Part shown: positions 34,400-44,714 of the stretch, one piece after another | How positions within the stretch are numbered: the stretch's first letter is position 1 | Layout of the letters: every line of letters starts with the position of its first letter | Source of the DNA: Pseudoalteromonas sp. Scap06 | GTDB lineage: Bacteria; Pseudomonadota; Gammaproteobacteria; Enterobacterales; Alteromonadaceae | Direction: 5' to 3' | NCBI RefSeq assembly: GCF_013394165.1 | Contig: NZ_CP041330.1 | Location: forward strand, 1,728,501-1,792,500 | DNA: 64,000 bases | Notes under the pieces: model-generated | Seen by the model: the letters and a program-made list of their open reading frames with translations, nothing else | The model's database searches: none | Told to the model about the DNA's origin: nothing | Translations under genes and position numbers: made by a program

Positions 34400-35479
34400 C
34401 TAAATCTTTATAAATATTTTTCGTTTATAAAGCATATTCGAAATTACCCAAAAGCCAATAACATGCAATAAAGCAAAGGTGAACGATGCCAATTTAGCGC
34501 TCATAACTAAGGCGAGTTGCTGATACATCCAATCCCCTAAGTTTAGCTCTCCAATATTAATCAGTGAATAGCTCAGTACCCACACAGCCGATAATACATA
34601 TATAAACAGTGGGTTTGATCCATACACAATTAATGGATTAACAAGACGCTCAGGTTTAACAATGTCACAAAGCCAAACAAAAAATGCCAACACAAAACAA
34701 GCAATCCCGGATGTGTAAATAACAAAGCTACTGGTCCAAAGTGATTTATTAATTGGCATAACCATTGAGGTTAATTGCCCGATAACAACTGCAACTACAC
34801 CAATAACTAATAAACGCTTAATGCTTGTCCACTGGCTACTTGTGCTCGTTAACAGGCGGGTCACTTCAAAACCAAACAAGACACTCACCACAGAGGGTAA
34901 CGTACTGATCAGCCCTTCTGGATCAAATGCTAGCCCTTTGCCTTGCCATAAATGCGACTCACCTAGTACGGCAATATCAACCGCTCTAACTAGGTTATGT
35001 TCGAGTGTATAAGCGTTTTCAGCGCCAACGCTTAACAGTAATAACCAATAAGCAACTAAGATAATAACCGATAGCGTTAACACCCCTCGCCTATTTAAAA
35101 ACAACACACAGATAGACGCTAAAATATAGGCTATCCCTATACGTTGCAGTACACCTAATATTCTCAAGTTTTCAATATTGGTAGTAAAGGGATAAATATT
35201 TAAAGCTAGACCAATGGCAAATATAATTGCTCCACGTTTAACTAGTCTTAATACTTGGCTAGCACTGGCTGCACTGTTCGTTTTTTTGAACGAAAAAAAC
35301 ATCGCAGAGCCAATAATAAACATAAAAAACGGAAAAATTACATCTGTAGGGGTACAGCCATGCCAATCTGCATGAAGTAAAGGGGCATACACATGGGACC
35401 ACGATCCCGGAGTGTTTACCAGTATCATTAACGCTATGGTTAGCCCACGCATAGCATCAAGTGCTTTATACCTTGTCAT
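34400..35479 (-). CDS. Membrane acyltransferase of the NagX/HGSNAT type
   Basis: 359 residues, about ten membrane segments. RYKALDAMRGLTIALMILVNTPGSW, HADWHGCTPTDVIFPFFMFIIGSAMFFS and LVNPLIVYGSNPLFIYVLS are signatures of the DUF5009/heparan-alpha-glucosaminide N-acetyltransferase-like family. The histidines of LHADWHG correspond to the active-site region. In other Alteromonadales such genes sit in N-acetylglucosamine utilisation clusters, but no nag gene is nearby here. Substrate inferred only by family. Confidence 0.85.
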   Translation of the reverse strand: MTRYKALDAMRGLTIALMILVNTPGSWSHVYAPLLHADWHGCTPTDVIFPFFMFIIGSAMFFSFKKTNSAASASQVLRLVKRGAIIFAIGLALNIYPFTTNIENLRILGVLQRIGIAYILASICVLFLNRRGVLTLSVIILVAYWLLLLSVGAENAYTLEHNLVRAVDIAVLGESHLWQGKGLAFDPEGLISTLPSVVSVLFGFEVTRLLTSTSSQWTSIKRLLVIGVVAVVIGQLTSMVMPINKSLWTSSFVIYTSGIACFVLAFFVWLCDIVKPERLVNPLIVYGSNPLFIYVLSAVWVLSYSLINIGELNLGDWMYQQLALVMSAKLASFTFALLHVIGFWVISNMLYKRKIFIKI

Positions 35480-35583
35480 TTTGGCTCCTATTTAATAATT
35501 TGTATTTCTACAAATGACAACGCTGTCACTTTGTAGTAAAAAAACTTAAATCGCAAGTAATTTAGATAAGTGGAGTTGTTGAA

Positions 35584-35622
35584 TTAAAAAAGCCGCAGAA
35601 TCAATAATGAAACGGCGGCTTT
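35584..35622 (-). terminator. Intrinsic terminator after etfBA
   Basis: AAAGCCGC and GCGGCTTT arms with an 18-nt loop. On the minus strand the stem is followed by TTTTT, 43 bp past the etfA stop codon. Confidence 0.7.
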
Positions 35623-35664
35623 AAATCAGAATTTGTTACTTTAGGAGCGGTTTATTGCTTTCCT

Positions 35665-36591
35665 TTATAGTGCTTGCTCTAACTGTGGTAAAACATCAAA
35701 TAAGTCAGCAACTAAACCGTAATCAGCTACTTGGAATATTGGCGCATCAGGGTCTTTATTAATGGCAACAATAACTTTTGAATCTTTCATACCTGCAAGA
35801 TGCTGAATGGCACCACTAATACCCACAGCAATATATAAATTAGGCGCGACAATTTTACCTGTTTGCCCTACTTGCATATCGTTAGGCACAAAGCCCGCGT
35901 CAACCGCTGCACGTGATGCACCAATAGCGGCACCGAGTTTATCGGCAATGCCATTTAATAATGCAAAATTTTCACCATTTTGCATACCACGACCACCCGA
36001 AATAACCACATCTGCAGCCGTTAGCTCTGGACGCTCTGATTCAGTTTGTTCAACACTAACAAAACTGCTTAACTGTGAATCAGAGACTGCATCTACAGCG
36101 GTTACATTAGCTGGAGCTTGCTCGCCTTGTAAATCAAAGCTACTTGCACGTACTGTGATCACTTTTTTACTATCGAGCGATTTAACCGTTGCAATAGCAT
36201 TACCCGCGTAAATTGGACGTTTAAATGTATCAGCGTCAATTACATCAATAATTTCTGAAATTTGCGCTACATCTAATAATGCGGCAACACGCGGCATAAA
36301 GTTTTTACCTGTAGTAGTTGCACTTGCCATAATATGGCTGTAACTATCTGCAAGTGATAACACTAGATCTGTCATGCTTTCAGCAATTTGATGCTCATAA
36401 ACTGCATTATCAGCAAGTAAAACATTCGCAACACCCTCAATGCTCGCGAGTGACTCACTCATGGCGCCAAGGTTTATGCCTGCTAATAATACATCTACGT
36501 CAAAGCCTAATTTTTTAGCGGCATTAATCGTTTTTGAGGTTTCTGGTTTTAAGGCACCGTTATCGTGCTCTGCAATTACAAGAGTTTTCAT
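35665..36591 (-). CDS. etfA: Electron transfer flavoprotein alpha subunit
   Basis: 308 residues. Carries FAD and passes electrons from acyl-CoA and related dehydrogenases to ETF-ubiquinone oxidoreductase. The C-terminal FAD domain has [54 protein letters not shown] and [16 protein letters not shown]. It begins one base after the etfB stop. Confidence 0.97.
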   Translation of the reverse strand: MKTLVIAEHDNGALKPETSKTINAAKKLGFDVDVLLAGINLGAMSESLASIEGVANVLLADNAVYEHQIAESMTDLVLSLADSYSHIMASATTTGKNFMPRVAALLDVAQISEIIDVIDADTFKRPIYAGNAIATVKSLDSKKVITVRASSFDLQGEQAPANVTAVDAVSDSQLSSFVSVEQTESERPELTAADVVISGGRGMQNGENFALLNGIADKLGAAIGASRAAVDAGFVPNDMQVGQTGKIVAPNLYIAVGISGAIQHLAGMKDSKVIVAINKDPDAPIFQVADYGLVADLFDVLPQLEQAL

Positions 36592-37341
36592 TTAAATCAC
36601 CTTTGCCTCTGTTTTAAGTTTTTCTACAAGCTGTGCAACATCTTCAACAATAATCCCGCCGCTACGTTTTGCTGGCTCTTCTACACTGACCAATTCAATA
36701 CGCGGGGCTAAATCTACACCTAGCGAATCAGCCGCAATAACTTCTAACGGTTTGCGTTTGGCTTTCATAATATTAGGTAGCGACGCATAACGTGGCTCAT
36801 TCAAACGTAAATCTGTGGTGACTATTGCGGGTAAATTAAGTGCAACGGTTTGTAAACCGCCATCGACTTCACGAGTGACATTTACTTTGTCATTTTCAAT
36901 AACCACTTTAGAAGCAAACGTACCTTGACCACGGTTAGTCAGCGCCGCTAGCATTTGACCTGTTTGATTATTATCAGAATCGATTGACTGTTTTCCTAAA
37001 ATAACCAGTTCAGGCGATTCTTGTTCAACTACTTTGGCAAGCAATTTTGCTATATGTAAAGACTCTAAGTTTTCTTCTGTTTCAACATGAATCGCTTTAT
37101 CTGCGCCCAAAGCCAGTGCTGTGCGTAATTGTTCTTGAGATGCTTTAGCGCCAATAGTAACAACAACTACTTCAGTTGCAGTACCCGCTTCTTTTAAACG
37201 AATCGCTTCTTCTACAGCAATTTCACAAAATGGGTTCATGGCCATTTTAACGTTAGTTAAATCAACACCGCTGTTGTCAGGTTTAACGCGAGCTTTTACG
37301 TTGTAGTCGATCACTCTTTTTATTGGTACGAGAACTTTCAT
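36592..37341 (-). CDS. etfB: Electron transfer flavoprotein beta subunit
   Basis: 249 residues. Binds AMP and pairs with EtfA. The N-terminus [20 protein letters not shown], the [17 protein letters not shown] segment and the recognition-loop signature [22 protein letters not shown] are diagnostic. Promoter region shared with the divergent ETF-ubiquinone oxidoreductase gene and containing two ACGT-NN-ACGT sites. Confidence 0.97.
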   Translation of the reverse strand: MKVLVPIKRVIDYNVKARVKPDNSGVDLTNVKMAMNPFCEIAVEEAIRLKEAGTATEVVVVTIGAKASQEQLRTALALGADKAIHVETEENLESLHIAKLLAKVVEQESPELVILGKQSIDSDNNQTGQMLAALTNRGQGTFASKVVIENDKVNVTREVDGGLQTVALNLPAIVTTDLRLNEPRYASLPNIMKAKRKPLEVIAADSLGVDLAPRIELVSVEEPAKRSGGIIVEDVAQLVEKLKTEAKVI

Positions 37342-37371
37342 AGGGACTCCATAATTATTTAAACCTATAAG

Positions 37372-37387
37372 CTAACGTCTACGTCAA
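37372..37387. promoter_or_regulatory. ACGT-NN-ACGT operator, etf site 1
   Basis: ACGTCTACGT core with CAA on one side, 31 bp upstream of etfB. A weaker copy of the palindrome at 37421 and of the one upstream of the bkd operon. Confidence 0.5.
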
Positions 37388-37420
37388 CCTATTTATTTTA
37401 TGAAATCAGACTACTTCCTG

Positions 37421-37436
37421 TTGACGTAAACGTCAA
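37421..37436. promoter_or_regulatory. ACGT-NN-ACGT operator, etf site 2
   Basis: TTGACGTAAACGTCAA, a near-perfect 16-bp dyad between etfB and the ETF-ubiquinone oxidoreductase gene. It resembles the site I recall for LiuR, the MerR-type regulator of branched-chain amino-acid degradation in gammaproteobacteria. Confidence 0.65.
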
Positions 37437-37561
37437 CCTAAAATAACCTTAAACTATTCACAACCTGTAACGATTAATTTGCATAACAAAGAAACAGGTT
37501 GCTTAGCTTACTTTTTGCCAAATAATGCAAAGGTGAGTCCGTCATAGATAAAGAGGTTATT

Positions 37562-39208
37562 ATGATTGAACGCGAAACCATGGAATTTGATGTTGTAGTT
37601 GTAGGGGCAGGTCCAGCGGGGCTTTCAACAGCAATTAAACTCGCGCAGCAAGCACAAGAAAAACAACAAGAGTGCATGATATGTGTAGTTGAAAAAGGCT
37701 CAGAAGTTGGTGCACATGTATTATCAGGTGCCGTTTTTGAAACCAAAGCACTTGACGAATTACTGCCAAATTGGCAGGAACTCGGCGCTCCTGTTTCGAC
37801 TAAAGTGGTAAATGATGAGATTTACTGGTTTAACAACGAACATAAAGCAACCTCAATTCCTCACTTTGCTACACCAAATACATTTCATAACAAGGGTAAC
37901 TACATTGTTTCTATGGGTAATGTATGTCGCTGGTTAGCAGAGCAAGCAGAAAACCTTGGAGTAGAAATATTTCCAGGCTTTAGTGCGCATTCAGTCATTA
38001 TTGAAGATGATGTTGTAAAAGGCATCATTACTGGCGATATGGGTGTAGATAAAAATGGCAATGAAAAAGACGGTTACATGCCAGGTATGGAGCTACGCGC
38101 TAAGTACACAGTATTTGCTGAGGGCTGTCGCGGTCATCTAGGTAAGCAACTGATCAATCAGTTTGCTTTAGACGATGAAAGTTCACCACAGCATTATGGT
38201 TTAGGTTTTAAAGAAATTTGGCAAGTTGATGAATCTAAACATCAATTGGGTAAAGTTGTACACGGAACTGGTTGGCCATTAAGCGGTGACACTGGCGGTG
38301 GCGCCTTTATGTATCACAGCGAAAACAACCAAGTGGTTGTGGGGTTAATTGTTGATTTAAATTACTCTAACCCACACTTAAGCCCGTTTGATGAATTTCA
38401 ACGATTAAAACATCACCCTATTTTCAAAAATACGCTTGAAGGTGGAGAACGCATTGCTTACGGTGCACGTGCTATTGCAAAAGGCGGTTTACATTCATTA
38501 CCAAAAATGCATTTCCCAGGTGGTTTATTAGTAGGTTGTGACGCTGGCACGCTTAATTTTGCAAAAATTAAAGGCAATCATACGGCTATGAAATCAGGCA
38601 TGATAGCCGCTGAAGTTATTTTTAATGCGCTACAAAACGATTTAGCTAATAATGATTTAACCCAGTACACCGCTGAGTTTAAAAAGTCATGGGCGTATAA
38701 AGAGCTGTATCAGTCTCGTAATTTTGGCCCTGCTATGCATACCTTAGGTAAATTTGCAGGCGGCGCATATAACACGCTTGATCAAAATATATTTAAGGGT
38801 GCCCTACCGTTTAGCTTTAAAGATAACGTACCTGACCATGCAACTTTAAAAGACGCTAACCAAGCTGAAAAAATTAACTACCCTAAGCCTGATGGCAAAC
38901 TCAGTTTTGATAAGCTTTCTTCGGTATTTTTATCTAATACTAATCATGAAGAATCGCAGCCGTGTCACTTAAAACTAAAAGATGCATCAATTCCGATTAA
39001 CGTTAACTTAGTTAAATTTGACGAGCCAGCACAGCGCTACTGCCCTGCCGGCGTTTACGAAGTACAAGAAGTAGAAGGCGAGCAATCCTTTGTGATCAAC
39101 GCGCAAAACTGTGTGCATTGTAAAACCTGTGATATTAAAGATCCGAGCCAAAATATTACCTGGGTAACTCCCGAAGGTGCTGGTGGCCCTAACTATCCCA
39201 ATATGTAA
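37562..39208 (+). CDS. Electron transfer flavoprotein-ubiquinone oxidoreductase
   Basis: 548 residues. Inner-membrane-associated flavo-iron-sulfur protein taking electrons from EtfAB to ubiquinone. FAD motif VVVVGAGPAGLSTAIKLAQ near residue 12, VEKGSEVGAHVLSGAVFE, and AEGCRGHLGKQL. The C-terminal [4Fe-4S] ligands are in RYCPAGVYEV and NCVHCKTCDIKDP. Divergent from etfBA. GAGG lies 7 nt before the ATG. Confidence 0.96.
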   Translation: MIERETMEFDVVVVGAGPAGLSTAIKLAQQAQEKQQECMICVVEKGSEVGAHVLSGAVFETKALDELLPNWQELGAPVSTKVVNDEIYWFNNEHKATSIPHFATPNTFHNKGNYIVSMGNVCRWLAEQAENLGVEIFPGFSAHSVIIEDDVVKGIITGDMGVDKNGNEKDGYMPGMELRAKYTVFAEGCRGHLGKQLINQFALDDESSPQHYGLGFKEIWQVDESKHQLGKVVHGTGWPLSGDTGGGAFMYHSENNQVVVGLIVDLNYSNPHLSPFDEFQRLKHHPIFKNTLEGGERIAYGARAIAKGGLHSLPKMHFPGGLLVGCDAGTLNFAKIKGNHTAMKSGMIAAEVIFNALQNDLANNDLTQYTAEFKKSWAYKELYQSRNFGPAMHTLGKFAGGAYNTLDQNIFKGALPFSFKDNVPDHATLKDANQAEKINYPKPDGKLSFDKLSSVFLSNTNHEESQPCHLKLKDASIPINVNLVKFDEPAQRYCPAGVYEVQEVEGEQSFVINAQNCVHCKTCDIKDPSQNITWVTPEGAGGPNYPNM

Positions 39209-39248
39209 CAACCTTTCTATAGAAATTATAAACTTATCCTAAATTGCA

Positions 39249-39268
39249 GGGGCTTCGGCCCCTTTTTT
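39249..39268 (+). terminator. Intrinsic terminator
   Basis: GGGGC-TTCG-GCCCC tetraloop hairpin followed by six T, 40 bp after the ETF-ubiquinone oxidoreductase gene. Confidence 0.93.
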
Positions 39269-39309
39269 GCGCTATGCTGTTAAGTAATATGAATGAATGA
39301 GAGTGTGTT

Positions 39310-39774
39310 ATGGCGTCGTCGAGTGTAATTTTTCGTTTTTTAGCAGAACCAACCGATGTAAATTTTGGTGGTAAGGTGCATGGCGGTGTGGTCATGAAGT
39401 GGATTGACCAAGCGGGTTATGCCTGTGCTGCGGGCTGGAGCGGCCACTACTGTGTAACGGTATCGGTTGCAGGCGTTAAGTTTAGCCGCCCTATCTTAGT
39501 TGGCCAAATTGTTGAGGTTGAAGCAAAAATTGCACACACCGGCAAAACCAGCATGCAAATTTTTATTCAAGTTCGCTGTGGCGACCCGAAAACGCAAAAC
39601 CTAGTTGAAACCAATCACTGTGTTATTAGCTTTGTTGCTATGGATGAAACGGGTTACCCTGTGGCGGTACCAGAATTTAAATCGGTTACCGACGAAGACA
39701 AAAAGCTTGAGAACTACGCAATTAAAATGAAGCAAATAGCCATAGAAACAGAAAACTTATTAGATAAAGTTTAA
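39310..39774 (+). CDS. Acyl-CoA thioesterase, hotdog fold (YciA-like)
   Basis: 154 residues. Single hotdog domain with VNFGGKVHGGVVMKWIDQAGYACA, the catalytic aspartate in WIDQAG, and FSRPILVGQIVEVEAKI. Hydrolyses acyl-CoA thioesters in the cytoplasm. The substrate range is not readable. It begins 40 bp after a strong terminator, so it has its own promoter. Confidence 0.9.
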   Translation: MASSSVIFRFLAEPTDVNFGGKVHGGVVMKWIDQAGYACAAGWSGHYCVTVSVAGVKFSRPILVGQIVEVEAKIAHTGKTSMQIFIQVRCGDPKTQNLVETNHCVISFVAMDETGYPVAVPEFKSVTDEDKKLENYAIKMKQIAIETENLLDKV

Positions 39775-40019
39775 TTTAGTTGCTTTTATAGGTATGTAGA
39801 AACTACAACAACTTGTAAAAGCTACAATTTTTAATTTTTATGGATTAACTGCACGCTGAACACCTGATTGTTTTGCGTGCCAAAAAAAACAAAACAGCTC
39901 AACAAACACACATAAAGGCCAGATATTATGCGAAATAATACTTGGCACGCTCACTGCAATTAGTAAATCGACGTTTGATGAAATAATTCATCGATATTAC
40001 TTTTTAAAGGAGCTATATA

Positions 40020-40589
40020 ATGATTAAAACACTTTCTCTTTCTGCACTTGCTTTAGCAACACTGGGTTTTAATTCAGCGGCACAAGCTGATGTTACCGAC
40101 ATGGACTCTCCGCGTATTTACACTGGTATTGGTTATGGCCAATATTCATTTCAGTTTGAAGATAGCGAAAACGACACCGACTTTGATGACGACGCGCAAA
40201 TGTTAAAAGGTTACATTGGTACCCAATTTAATGAACATTTAAGTCTTGAGGTTGCCTATCTAAATTTTGATGAAGTGAGTGATATAGACAGCAAAGCTGA
40301 AATTGATGGCGTATCGTTAGCAGCACGTTTTGCAGCGCCGATCACTGAAGACTTTTCTGTTTATGCAAAAGGTGGTTGGTTTGAATGGGATGCAGACGTT
40401 ACTCAAGAACTACCGGTTGGCAGCATCAGCGCATCTCAAGATGGCGGCGACGTGTTTTACGGTGCAGGTATTGAATATGCATTTACAACCAACATGCAAG
40501 TGCGTTTAGAGTATGAGCGTTACGAATTAGAAGATGACATTGATCCAGAAATGGATGTTGCGTCAGTATCATTCCAATACATGTTTTAA
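40020..40589 (+). CDS. Outer-membrane beta-barrel protein (OmpA/opacity-like)
   Basis: 189 residues. Signal peptide 1-23 (AAQA cleavage), then alternating beta strands (IYTGIGYGQYSFQFE, QMLKGYIGTQFNEHLSLEVAYLNF, FYGAGIEYAFTTNMQVRLEYERYEL) ending in the C-terminal phenylalanine FQYMF needed for BAM-dependent insertion. It fits an eight-stranded barrel of the OMP_b-brl type without a peptidoglycan-binding domain. GGAG precedes the ATG. Acidic loops (EDSENDTDFDDDAQ) suggest surface charge. Function unknown. Confidence 0.85.
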   Translation: MIKTLSLSALALATLGFNSAAQADVTDMDSPRIYTGIGYGQYSFQFEDSENDTDFDDDAQMLKGYIGTQFNEHLSLEVAYLNFDEVSDIDSKAEIDGVSLAARFAAPITEDFSVYAKGGWFEWDADVTQELPVGSISASQDGGDVFYGAGIEYAFTTNMQVRLEYERYELEDDIDPEMDVASVSFQYMF

Positions 40590-40613
40590 TAATAGCTCAA
40601 TTATTAAAACGTT

Positions 40614-40644
40614 AGGTAAGGCTATTTTTAGCCTTACCTTTTTT
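40614..40644 (+). terminator. Intrinsic terminator
   Basis: AGGTAAGGCTA and TAGCCTTACCT perfect 11-bp stem, TTTT loop, followed by T run, 25 bp after the barrel protein gene. Confidence 0.92.
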
Positions 40645-40754
40645 ATTTTACATTTAAACCTATCAGTCTAAAAATACCCCCCCCAAATTAAGCTAATGCC
40701 AGCAACGTCAATAAAAGGTAGAATAACGCTCTATTTTTTCTATAACCGAGCATT

Positions 40755-41459
40755 ATGAGCGATTATCAAATTTCGGCTATTGGCCATATTCAATCTCCGT
40801 ATAAACAAAAATTTGCCATTCCTAGGCAACCTAGATTAGTACCCGAGGCTAAAGCCAAACTGATTTTTGCCAAAGAATTTAATCGTGAAGAGTTTGTTCG
40901 CGGATTAGATGAATTTAGCCATATTTGGCTGTTATTTCGTTTTCATGAAACTGCTGATAAAGGCTATTCAGCAATGGTTCGCCCGCCGCGCCTTGGCGGT
41001 AATGAGCGTAAAGGCGTATTTGCTACTCGTGCTACTTTTCGTCCAAATGCTATTGGCATGAGTGCAGTAAAGTTAGAGGGAATTGAGTATAAAAACGGCC
41101 AGTTGGCGTTATTGCTCGCCGGTATTGATTTACTTGATGGCACACCCATCGTAGATATAAAACCTTATTTACCCTATTCAGACTCATTACCCGATGCAAG
41201 CGCTGGATTTGCCGATACGCGCCCAGAGACTCAAATGAGTGTTGAATTTAGCCAGCAAGCTTTAGAATTTATAAATAAACAAAGCCACTACCCTGAGCTA
41301 CAAGCGTTTATTAGTAATGTGCTAAAACAAGATCCACGCCCTGCCTACAAAAAGCAAAAACAAGGCGTGCAAAGCTATGGTATGAATTTGTATGAATACA
41401 ACATTACTTGGCAAGTGACTGATTCTCATCACCTGGTTACTCATATAGAGCTCAGTTAA
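40755..41459 (+). CDS. trmO: tRNA (N6-threonylcarbamoyladenosine37-N6)-methyltransferase
   Basis: 234 residues. SAM-dependent methylation of t6A37 to m6t6A in tRNA-Thr. The TsaA/TrmO beta-barrel signatures are GHIQSPYKQKFAIPRQPR, FSHIWLLFRFHE, RPPRLGGNERKGVFATRATFRPNAIGMSAVKLEGI and GIDLLDGTPIVDIKPYLPYSD, with a C-terminal extension typical of the gamma-proteobacterial enzyme (DPRPAYKK). Confidence 0.95.
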   Translation: MSDYQISAIGHIQSPYKQKFAIPRQPRLVPEAKAKLIFAKEFNREEFVRGLDEFSHIWLLFRFHETADKGYSAMVRPPRLGGNERKGVFATRATFRPNAIGMSAVKLEGIEYKNGQLALLLAGIDLLDGTPIVDIKPYLPYSDSLPDASAGFADTRPETQMSVEFSQQALEFINKQSHYPELQAFISNVLKQDPRPAYKKQKQGVQSYGMNLYEYNITWQVTDSHHLVTHIELS

Positions 41460-41588
41460 GCTAACTTTAAAGCCCTGCTATGGCTATAAAATTCGATAAA
41501 AAATCACTTAGCGCTTTAGTGTCAATGCAACCGCTGGTAAACTGAGCGCCTTAATTAAAAGAACATATCACTCTATTTCGGAAAAAAC

Positions 41589-43313
41589 ATGCGTACTAGT
41601 CAATATATACTCGCTACACTTAAAGAAACGCCATCCGATGCGGAAATTGTCTCGCATCAATTAATGCTTAGAGCCGGAATGATCCGTCGCGTCGCTTCGG
41701 GTTTATACACTTGGCTTCCCTCTGGCTTACGTGTGCTAAGAAAAGTAGAAAACATAGTACGCGAAGAAATGGATAAAGCCGGCGCAATTGAAATGCTTAT
41801 GCCTGTTATTCAGCCTGCTGATTTATGGGAAGAGTCTGGCCGCTGGAGTGAGTTCGGTCCTGAATTAATGCGCTTTACCGACCGTCATAATCGTGAATTT
41901 GCCATGGGCCCTACCCATGAAGAAGTGATCACCGATTTTGTTCGTAAAGAAATTAACAGCTACAAACAACTACCAATTACTTTGTACCAAGTACAAACTA
42001 AAGTACGTGACGAACGCCGCCCACGTTTTGGTGTTATGCGTGCCCGTGAATTTACTATGAAAGATGCCTACTCATTCCATTTAACCGATGAATGTTTAGA
42101 TGCAACGTATCAAGTTATGCACAAAGCCTACTGTAATATTTTTGAACGTTTAGGCTTAGATTACCGTCCAGTAATTGCAGATACAGGCTCTATTGGCGGT
42201 AGTGTATCGCATGAGTTCCATGTACTTGCTGAATCTGGCGAAGACGCCATTGCTTTTAGTGATGCCAGCGACTACGCCGCTAATATTGAAAAAGCCGAAG
42301 CATTAGCGCCAACTGAAGCGCGCCCACAAGCAAGCAAAGAGTTAAAAGCATTCCCAACGCCTGATGCAAAAACAATTAATGAGCTTAAAAAACACTATGG
42401 CGTAAAACCCCATCGCGGTGTTAAAACATTAGTGGTTTATGGTACTCCTAATGAAGACGGCGTACGCGGGCTTGTTGCATTAGTACTGCGTGGCGATCAT
42501 GAACTTAATGAACTCAAAGCTGAAAAGCACCCATTGGTTGATTCTCCACTTGAAATGGCAACCGAAGCAGATATTGTTGCTGCCATTGGCGCAAAACCAG
42601 GCTCTTTAGGGCCTGTTGGCTTAAACATGCCTATTATTGTTGATAGAACAGCGAATGTAATGGCTGATTTTGTAGCCGGTGCCAACAAAGATGATGAGCA
42701 CTTTAGTGGCATTAACTGGGATCGCGACGTAACAAACTACGAAGTTGCTGATATCCGTAATATTGTAGAAGGCGATCCTAGCCCGTGTGGTCAAGGCACG
42801 TTGCAAATTAAACGCGGTATTGAAGTGGGTCATATTTTCCAACTAGGTACTAAGTACTCAGAAGCATTAAAAGCAGGTGTACTGAGCGAATCAGGTAAAA
42901 ACCAAATAATGACTATGGGTTGTTATGGAATTGGTGTATCACGTATTGTTGCTGCAGCTATTGAGCAAAATAACGACCAATACGGTATTACATGGCCTAA
43001 AGCTATCGCGCCTTTCGATTTAGCAATTGTGCCAATGAATATGCATAAATCGCATCGTATTCCTGATATTGCTAATAACCTCTATCAAGGTTTAAAAGAT
43101 GCAGGTTTGGACGTGTTATTTGATGACCGTAAAGAGCGCCCTGGTGTTATGTTTAACGACATGGAATTACTTGGTGTACCTTACACACTTGTTATTGGTG
43201 AGCGTAACCTTGATGAGAATAAGGTAGAACTTAAAAACCGTCGCACCGGTGAAAAACTTATGATAGATATTGATAGCGCGATTGAAACTATTAAAGCGCA
43301 ATTTAAATCATAA
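41589..43313 (+). CDS. proS: Prolyl-tRNA synthetase
   Basis: 574 residues, bacterial long form with editing (INS) domain between motifs 2 and 3. Motif 1 near [22 protein letters not shown], TxE loop [10 protein letters not shown], motif 2 [30 protein letters not shown], editing domain about 225-385, motif 3 [17 protein letters not shown], anticodon-binding C-terminus ([20 protein letters not shown]). Likely monocistronic. Confidence 0.97.
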   Translation: MRTSQYILATLKETPSDAEIVSHQLMLRAGMIRRVASGLYTWLPSGLRVLRKVENIVREEMDKAGAIEMLMPVIQPADLWEESGRWSEFGPELMRFTDRHNREFAMGPTHEEVITDFVRKEINSYKQLPITLYQVQTKVRDERRPRFGVMRAREFTMKDAYSFHLTDECLDATYQVMHKAYCNIFERLGLDYRPVIADTGSIGGSVSHEFHVLAESGEDAIAFSDASDYAANIEKAEALAPTEARPQASKELKAFPTPDAKTINELKKHYGVKPHRGVKTLVVYGTPNEDGVRGLVALVLRGDHELNELKAEKHPLVDSPLEMATEADIVAAIGAKPGSLGPVGLNMPIIVDRTANVMADFVAGANKDDEHFSGINWDRDVTNYEVADIRNIVEGDPSPCGQGTLQIKRGIEVGHIFQLGTKYSEALKAGVLSESGKNQIMTMGCYGIGVSRIVAAAIEQNNDQYGITWPKAIAPFDLAIVPMNMHKSHRIPDIANNLYQGLKDAGLDVLFDDRKERPGVMFNDMELLGVPYTLVIGERNLDENKVELKNRRTGEKLMIDIDSAIETIKAQFKS

Positions 43314-43326
43314 ATAATAATCTAAT

Positions 43327-43366
43327 TAAAAAACCGCTGTATGGTTTTTCATACAGCGGTTTTTTT
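43327..43366 (+). terminator. Intrinsic terminator after proS
   Basis: AAACCGCTGTAT and ATACAGCGGTTT stem, then seven T. Confidence 0.93.
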
Positions 43367-43456
43367 ATTAATAGCTTATAAACCAAGGTTCGCTTATCTA
43401 GTACTAGATAAACACTAAAGCTAAGCATATAGCACTCTCTCTTAATGATAATTTAT

Positions 43457-43486
43457 AAAAAAAGGTCGCTGTGCGACCTTTTTTTA
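43457..43486. terminator. Intrinsic terminator after the ABC exporter operon
   Basis: AAGGTCGC-TGT-GCGACCTT hairpin flanked by A and T runs on either side. It works for the minus-strand natB end and could also serve proS read-through. Confidence 0.9.
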
Positions 43487-43505
43487 TACTTTGCAATTAA
43501 AATGG

Positions 43506-44714
43506 TTATCTAAACAACACGTCTTCGCGGTTAAACCATTTAACACAAAATGCTAGTAGCGCCCCAGCTATCAGTGCCGTAGCCAAAAATATCAATCCCA
43601 CCAGCGTGTAATCGACTGTGCCTTTAATAATTTCTTTAATCGCTAAGGCGACGTTAGTAACCGGAATAAAGGCTGTTTTAGTAGTAAGTTCCATATTAGG
43701 CATAACAGAAATAACAATTGGGAAAAACACCACTATACTTAACGGCGTCATGTAATTTTGTGCTTCTTTAAACGAACGTGCATAAATTGATATAGCCAAT
43801 GCTAATGCAGAAAAAATGGCTGCAACTGGCAATAGTAATACAAAAATCATTAGCAAGTCTGTAATGCCTAAAGTGCTAAACGCAGCTTTAATAAACTCTA
43901 GATCAGCAAATGCCAGTGCTAAGGCTATCCACCCACCCATACTAATCACCGTAATAGTAGTTGATGCGATTGAAGTAGTGAGTAGAGTAATAAATTTACC
44001 CAATACGAGCTCGGTACGAGTAATTGGTGTAAGTAGTAAGGTTTCTAACGTGCCACGTTCTTTTTCACCAGCGCCTAAATCAATTGCTGGGTAACTTGCC
44101 CCCATTAGCACTAACGGGATAAGTAAATAAGGTAAAAGCCCACCCATCTTTTCACCTAAGTTTTCACGTTTGTCTGCAGTATCAACTTTAACCACATTAA
44201 TTGGCTTTAAGATAGATTGTTGTGCGCTTTTATCAATACCAAAGCTTAATAGTTTGCTTTCTTGAAGTGTATCGCTGTACTCTTTAGCAAGCTCTTTTAC
44301 ACGCTCAAATAAGAAGTTAATTGATTTTGAATCATTAAATACAACTTGCCATTCACTTTGCTTTTTATCATCTAATGTTTGCACTGCATCGCTTGGTAAG
44401 TATATGCCCATGTCGATATCGCCAGCAGTTACGCCTGCTTTTAGCTCCTCAACACTATTGAAGGTTTTATCGCCTTTATATAACTCAAAGCTTTTATGAT
44501 AAAACACTTTATCAGTAAATTCTGGGGCAAAGTCGCCATTGATAATCGCATAAGTATTCACTTTTTGCTCTGCATCAAGCGCGGCTTGCGAAGAAATAAA
44601 CGCAACCACAGCAAATAACAACGGAAAAACCACAATCGGAAATACTACCACGAACAACAAGGTTTTTTTATCGCGTAGCAGCTCGGTTAATTCCTTTTTA
44701 AAAACTTCAAACAT
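43506..44714 (-). CDS. ABC-2 type exporter permease (NatB-like)
   Basis: 402 residues. One N-terminal membrane helix, a large extracytoplasmic loop (about 40-185), then about five helices. GAGEKERGTLETLLLTPITRTELVLGKFI is a diagnostic NatB/ABC-2 signature. Partner of the ATPase encoded just upstream, whose gene overlaps it by 8 bp. Na+ export is the prototype function; the substrate is not proved. Confidence 0.9.
   Translation of the reverse strand: MFEVFKKELTELLRDKKTLLFVVVFPIVVFPLLFAVVAFISSQAALDAEQKVNTYAIINGDFAPEFTDKVFYHKSFELYKGDKTFNSVEELKAGVTAGDIDMGIYLPSDAVQTLDDKKQSEWQVVFNDSKSINFLFERVKELAKEYSDTLQESKLLSFGIDKSAQQSILKPINVVKVDTADKRENLGEKMGGLLPYLLIPLVLMGASYPAIDLGAGEKERGTLETLLLTPITRTELVLGKFITLLTTSIASTTITVISMGGWIALALAFADLEFIKAAFSTLGITDLLMIFVLLLPVAAIFSALALAISIYARSFKEAQNYMTPLSIVVFFPIVISVMPNMELTTKTAFIPVTNVALAIKEIIKGTVDYTLVGLIFLATALIAGALLAFCVKWFNREDVLFR

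Noticed and set aside
35807..36211. 134-residue plus-strand ORF
   Set aside because: Antisense to etfA and without protein-like features.
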